This document shows positions 6,519-9,598 of a DNA stretch of 9,598 nucleotides, in pieces. The stretch comes from Streptosporangiaceae bacterium. GTDB taxonomy: Bacteria > Actinomycetota > Actinomycetes > Streptosporangiales > Streptosporangiaceae. Positions within the stretch are counted from its first letter, which is position 1; each line of letters opens with the position of its first letter. The stretch lies in assembly GCA_030045295.1 (NCBI GenBank), contig JASIGD010000263.1, positions 1-9,598 on the forward strand, in the 5' to 3' direction. Under the pieces are notes generated by a model, which saw nothing but the letters and a program-made list of their open reading frames with translations, was not told where the DNA came from and searched no databases. The translations under genes were made by a program, and so were the position numbers.

Positions 6519-8239
6519 TGCCCGTGGACCCGATGCCCGCGAACGAGCGCTACCTGTTCAGGGAGCCGACCGGCAGCCCGGCGGACCGGGGCGCGGCTCC
6601 GCCCCGTTACCGGCGGCAGATCGGTCCGGGCGGAATGATCATCGAGCGCGACGCGGCGGTCCCGGTGCGGGGCGGGGTGACGGTCTACGCCGACGTGTTC
6701 CGGCCGGCCGGCGAACGGCCCGCTGCCCCGCTGATCGCCTGGTCACCGTACGGCAAGCACGCCGGGCCGCAGCTGCCGGAGCGGTACCCGGACGGCGGGG
6801 TCGGGCCCGGCCAGCTTTCCGGGTACACGGCTTTCGAGTCGCCCGACCCGGTCTACTGGACGGCGCGAGGATACGCGGTGGTGAACGCGGACATACCGGG
6901 AACCTGGTTCTCCGGTGGCGATGCCACGTTCCTGTCCCCCGAAGAGGCCCTGGCGGGCCACGACCTGATCGAGTGGGCCGGCGCGCAGAGCTGGAGCAAC
7001 GGCCGGGTGGGCCTGTCCGGGGTGTCCTACCTGACGTCCAGCCAGTGGACGATCGCGGCGACCCGCCCGCCGCACCTGGCCGCGATCAACCCGTGGGAGG
7101 GGTGGAGCGACACCTACCGGGAGGTGGCCCGGCACGGCGGCATCCCGGAGACCTACTTCTGGCCGTATATCGGGGAACGGTGGGGCTACGGGACCGGCCG
7201 GGTGGAGGACCTGGCCGCCGAGACCGCCGCGCACCCGCTGTTCGACGCCTTCTGGGCGTCCAAGGCCGCTCCGCTGGCGCGCGTCGCGGTGCCCGCCTAC
7301 GTCGTCGCGAGCTGGTCCGACCAGGGGCTGCACACCAGGGGGACGTTCGAGGGCTTCAAGCAGATCGGCTCGGCGCAAAAGTGGCTGGACGCCCACGGCG
7401 GGAAGAAGTGGGGCTACTACTACAGCGAGGAGGGGCTGCGGCGCCAGCAGGCGTTCTTCGACCACTTCCTGCTGGGGCTGGACACCGAGGTCAGCGACTG
7501 GCCGCCGGTCCGGTACCAGGTCAGGGACGCCAGGCAAGCGGGGACCTGGCGGACCGCGGCCGACTGGCCGGTTCCCGGCACGTCCTACCAGCCGCTGTTC
7601 CTGGACGCCGCCGGGGGGACGCTGGTCCGGTCGCGGCCTTCCGCCGCGACCGTTGGCTACGACAGCCAGCGGACCGGGCGCGGGCGCGGCCGGGTCACGT
7701 TCGACCTGCGCTTCGACTCCGCCACCGAGGTGGTCGGGGGCATGGCCCTCAAGGTGTGGATGTCCGCGCCGGACGCCGACGACCTGGACGTGTTCGTCGC
7801 GGTACAGAAGCTCGACGCGTACGGCGACCTGGTGGGTTTCCCGTTCTACGCGGTGTTCGAGGACGGCCCGGTGGCGCTCGGCTGGATCCGCGCGTCGCAT
7901 CGCGAGCGTGACGAAACGCGCTCGCGTCCGTGGCAGCCGGTGCTCGCTCACCGGCGGGAGCTGAAGCTCGCGCCCGGGCAGGTCGTCCCGCTGGAGATCG
8001 AGATCCTGCCGTCGGGCACGCTGTTCCGGCCCGGTGAGACCCTGCGGCTGGTCATCCAGGGCCAGGACGTCTACCGGTACCCCAGGCCGCTGATCCAGGC
8101 GCTGCACGACGATTCGGTGAACCGGGGCCCGCACGTCGTTCACGCCGGCGGTGAGTACGACTCTTACCTGCTGATCCCGGTCGCGCCCGGCGGACAGACC
8201 CCGGCCGCGATGCGGTCGGAACCGGCCGCCGCGCGGTGA
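6518..8239 (+). CDS. CocE/NonD-family alpha/beta hydrolase (X-Pro dipeptidyl-peptidase S15-like)
   Basis: 573 residues, normal for CocE-type serine esterases/acylases, which cleave esters or amides. N-terminal hydrolase domain: WSPYGK (74-80; Tyr as oxyanion-hole residue), WTARGYAVVNADIPGTW, nucleophile Ser170 in GLSGVSYLTSSQW, Asp268 in ASWSDQG, and His293 in KWLDAHGGKKW as probable triad members. From about 350 on follows the beta-sandwich (jelly-roll) domain with LKVWMSAPDADDLDVFV, LFRPGETLRLVIQG and the terminal VHAGGEYDSYLLIPV. No signal peptide is visible, so it is probably cytosolic. ATG 6518 is used because it adjoins the remnant's TGA; ATG 6533 is possible and neither has a clear SD. 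Its 3' end is overlapped by the open frame of the convergent livF. Substrate unknown. Confidence 0.87.
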   Translation: MPVDPMPANERYLFREPTGSPADRGAAPPRYRRQIGPGGMIIERDAAVPVRGGVTVYADVFRPAGERPAAPLIAWSPYGKHAGPQLPERYPDGGVGPGQLSGYTAFESPDPVYWTARGYAVVNADIPGTWFSGGDATFLSPEEALAGHDLIEWAGAQSWSNGRVGLSGVSYLTSSQWTIAATRPPHLAAINPWEGWSDTYREVARHGGIPETYFWPYIGERWGYGTGRVEDLAAETAAHPLFDAFWASKAAPLARVAVPAYVVASWSDQGLHTRGTFEGFKQIGSAQKWLDAHGGKKWGYYYSEEGLRRQQAFFDHFLLGLDTEVSDWPPVRYQVRDARQAGTWRTAADWPVPGTSYQPLFLDAAGGTLVRSRPSAATVGYDSQRTGRGRGRVTFDLRFDSATEVVGGMALKVWMSAPDADDLDVFVAVQKLDAYGDLVGFPFYAVFEDGPVALGWIRASHRERDETRSRPWQPVLAHRRELKLAPGQVVPLEIEILPSGTLFRPGETLRLVIQGQDVYRYPRPLIQALHDDSVNRGPHVVHAGGEYDSYLLIPVAPGGQTPAAMRSEPAAAR

Positions 8240-9146
8240 TCCCGGGCCGGTGGTACCGGCGGCCGTTCGGGATGAAAGATAAGGGGTTGCGGCCCGGCAG
8301 CGGGGTCACGGCGCCGGGCGGGGCCGTCTGCGGGCCGGGCTTGTCGGCGCTGCCGCGTAGCAGGTACGCGGACCGGAGCAGGTCCGGGTTGTCGCGCAGC
8401 TCGCTGGCCGTGCCGGAGAAGCGGATCCGGCCGCCCTCCATGATGTGGGCGTGGTTGGCCAGGCCCAGGGCGACGGTGGCGAACTGCTCGATCAGCAGGA
8501 TCCCGGTGCCGGATTCCGCCACCGTGCGGATCACCGGGATCAGCCGGCCGACCACGACCGGCGCCAGGCCCAGCGACAGCTCGTCGATCAGCATGTACCT
8601 CGGCTGCGAGATCAGCGCCTGAGCCAGCACGACCATCTGCTGCTCGCCGCCGGACAGGGTCCGGGCCAGGGCGGACCGCCGCTCGCTCAACTGAGGGAAC
8701 AGCTCCAGGACCCGGGCCCGCCCGGCCTGCGCGGCCTCGCGGGACAGGGCGTAGCTGGCCACCCGCAGGTTGTCCTCGACGGTCAGGTCCGGCAGCAGCC
8801 GGCGGCCTTCGGGCACGATCGCGACGCCCGCCTGGCGGATCCGCTCCGGACGGCGGCCGGTCAGGTCCAGGGAGGCCGCGGAGTTGCCGGGGTTCGCGGG
8901 GGTTTCAGCGGTCTCGGGGGCGCTGTCCGGGGCCTGAGGATGCTCCGCGGCGGCGGCGTCCAGCAGGACGTGGCCGGCCTTCGGCTTGAGCACGCCGCCG
9001 ACGGCCAGGACCAAGGTGGATTTGCCGGCGCCGTTCGGCCCGAGCAGCGCGGTCACCTGACCGGCCGGTATCTCGACCGAGACCTGCTTGACCACTTCGC
9101 GCCCGCCGCGCTCGACGGTGATGTCACGCAGCAGCAGGGCGCTCAC
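8052..9146 (-). CDS. livF: Branched-chain amino acid-type ABC transporter ATPase (LivF-like) with an unusual C-terminal run-on
   Basis: The ATPase that, with LivG, drives uptake by a LivHM-type permease. 364 residues against ~235-240 for the family. Walker A GPNGAGKST (36-44); the LivF hallmark VPEGRRLLPDLTVEDNL (111-127); signature LSGGEQQ (165-171); Walker B and D-loop region LIDELSLGLAP (186-196; Leu190 where Pro is usual, catalytic Glu189 kept); switch region LIEQF (218-222). Two oddities: a Pro/Ala-rich insert of about 30 residues at 64-93, and no stop after the natural end near residue 265 (YLLRGS). The frame then runs ~99 Arg/Pro/Gly/Ser-rich residues, the last ~62 of them antisense to the hydrolase gene. 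GTG 9146 overlaps the livG stop (GTGA), with a weak G-rich SD upstream. Function of the ATPase core is likely; substrate unknown, since Liv-type systems also carry amides, urea and aromatic acids. Confidence 0.82.
   Translation of the reverse strand: MSALLLRDITVERGGREVVKQVSVEIPAGQVTALLGPNGAGKSTLVLAVGGVLKPKAGHVLLDAAAAEHPQAPDSAPETAETPANPGNSAASLDLTGRRPERIRQAGVAIVPEGRRLLPDLTVEDNLRVASYALSREAAQAGRARVLELFPQLSERRSALARTLSGGEQQMVVLAQALISQPRYMLIDELSLGLAPVVVGRLIPVIRTVAESGTGILLIEQFATVALGLANHAHIMEGGRIRFSGTASELRDNPDLLRSAYLLRGSADKPGPQTAPPGAVTPLPGRNPLSFIPNGRRYHRPGITARRPVPTASRPGSVRRARPGSAGKSRTHRRRERRAGPGSPNRRAAPGSAAWGTGRRPGPG
8241..8271. terminator. Possible terminator hairpin between the convergent operons
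   Basis: Just after the hydrolase stop, GCCGGT (8246-8251) and ACCGGC (8255-8260) form a 6-bp stem with a 3-base loop, flanked by CCCG (8241-8244) and CGGG (8268-8271), which can pair further out. There is no T tract on either side, so a classical intrinsic terminator is not shown. The position between converging units is its main support. The gap 8240-8348 holds nothing else I recognise. Confidence 0.3.
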
Positions 9147-9598
9147 GCCACCCCCAGGTACGCGCGGATCACGTCGTCGTTGCGCAGCACGCCGGCGGTC
9201 GGGCCGGACGCGATAAGCCTGCCGAAGTCCAGCACGGCGGTGGTCTCGCAGCAGGCCGAGACCAGGCTCATGTCGTGATCGACCAGGATGGCCAGCGCCC
9301 CGGTGTGCTCCGGGATCTGGCGGATCACCTCGGCCAGGTGCCGGGTCTCCTCATCGGGCAACCCGGCGGCCGGCTCGTCGAGCAGGACCAGCCGCGGCCG
9401 CCCGACGACCGCGCGGGCGACCTCGACCAGCCGGCGCTGGCCGGCGCCCAGCGTCCGCACCTTGGCCTCGGGCGAGGCGTCGATGCCGGTGAACGCGATC
9501 GCGTCGAGCACGTCCTGGCGCCGGGTGGCGCTGCCGAGCTTGGAGTGCTCGTGCACCAACGCCACGTTGTCGAACACCGACAGCTCCTCGATCGCCTG
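9143..9598 (-). CDS. livG: Branched-chain amino acid-type ABC transporter ATPase (LivG-like), 5' part outside the window
   Basis: The frame is open to the window's right edge, so only the C-terminal 151 residues are seen (family ~250-260). The Walker A half lies outside. Visible residues, numbered from the edge: IEELSVFDNVAL at the start (the LivG segment after the Q-loop), a signature-like TLGAGQRRLVEVARA (about 49-63; Gly stands where Ser is usual in LSxGQ), Walker B LVLLDEPAAGL (70-80) with catalytic Glu75, the H-loop His108 in LVDHDMSLV, and the family ending VIRAYLGVA. An ATG/GTG start near 9577 would be internal, since homology runs through it. It precedes livF with a 4-bp overlap, the normal LivG-LivF order. 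Permease and binding-protein genes should lie further upstream (to the right). Confidence 0.87.
   Translation of the reverse strand, partial: QAIEELSVFDNVALVHEHSKLGSATRRQDVLDAIAFTGIDASPEAKVRTLGAGQRRLVEVARAVVGRPRLVLLDEPAAGLPDEETRHLAEVIRQIPEHTGALAILVDHDMSLVSACCETTAVLDFGRLIASGPTAGVLRNDDVIRAYLGVA

Noticed and set aside
6391..7911. 506-codon plus-strand frame starting at the remnant's ATG.
   Set aside because: Only its first 14 codons resemble a real protein. From 6518 on it is an off-frame reading of the CocE hydrolase with low-complexity Arg/Gly/Pro sequence.
7901..7926. 8-bp inverted repeat CGCGAGCG / CGCTCGCG with a 10-base loop.
   Set aside because: It lies in the middle of the CocE coding region in a charged Arg/Glu/Asp stretch and is explained by codon choice; no T tract or other sign of a terminator or binding site.
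8236..8622. 128-codon plus-strand frame downstream of the hydrolase.
   Set aside because: Mostly antisense to the conserved LivF region; its sequence has no recognisable motif and the minus-strand reading shows clear ABC ATPase motifs.

Overview
This is a very GC-rich window (clearly above 70% by eye) with tightly packed genes, GTG as well as ATG starts and strong third-position G/C bias. That, with the protein families present, points to a chromosomal segment of a high-GC actinobacterium (a filamentous actinomycete type). I cannot name the genus. I see no insertion sequence, tRNA, rRNA, CRISPR array or phage gene, and no gene-free stretch longer than about 110 bases.

Plus strand, 1 to 8239: one run of co-directional, mostly overlapping genes that looks like a single transcription unit entering from the left. 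In order it holds the 3' part of a biotin carboxylase; a pyruvate/oxaloacetate-type carboxyltransferase; a NagD-like HAD phosphatase; the alpha and beta subunits of a thiamine-diphosphate 2-oxoacid dehydrogenase E1; a LigW-like metal-dependent amidohydrolase (probable decarboxylase); a broken remnant of an MDR-type quinone oxidoreductase; and a CocE/NonD alpha/beta hydrolase. Junctions are 8-bp overlap, 2-bp gap, 20-bp overlap (from the favoured E1 alpha ATG), 9-bp gap, then either a 4-bp overlap or a 20-bp gap depending on the amidohydrolase start, a 4-bp overlap, and a 1-base stop/start overlap.

Minus strand, 9598 down to about 8348 (open frame to 8052): the two ATPase genes of a branched-chain-amino-acid-type ABC importer, livG (cut by the right edge) then livF, overlapping by 4 bp. 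They converge on the plus-strand operon. The livF frame has no stop where the family normally ends and runs into the antisense of the hydrolase gene.

How the genes may work together (inference): the operon mixes a biotin-dependent carboxylase, a 2-oxoacid-decarboxylating E1, a LigW-like probable decarboxylase and an esterase/amidase-like hydrolase. This suggests catabolism of an ester- or amide-linked carboxylic or aromatic substrate down to 2-oxoacids and CoA esters, with a neighbouring importer that could supply substrate. Several partners are not in the window: a biotinyl carrier domain, the lipoyl E2 and E3 of the dehydrogenase, and the permease and binding protein of the ABC system. The most interesting points are the combination itself, the truncated MDR gene, the divergent E1 alpha loop, the AccB-like tail on the carboxyltransferase, and the stop-less livF end.
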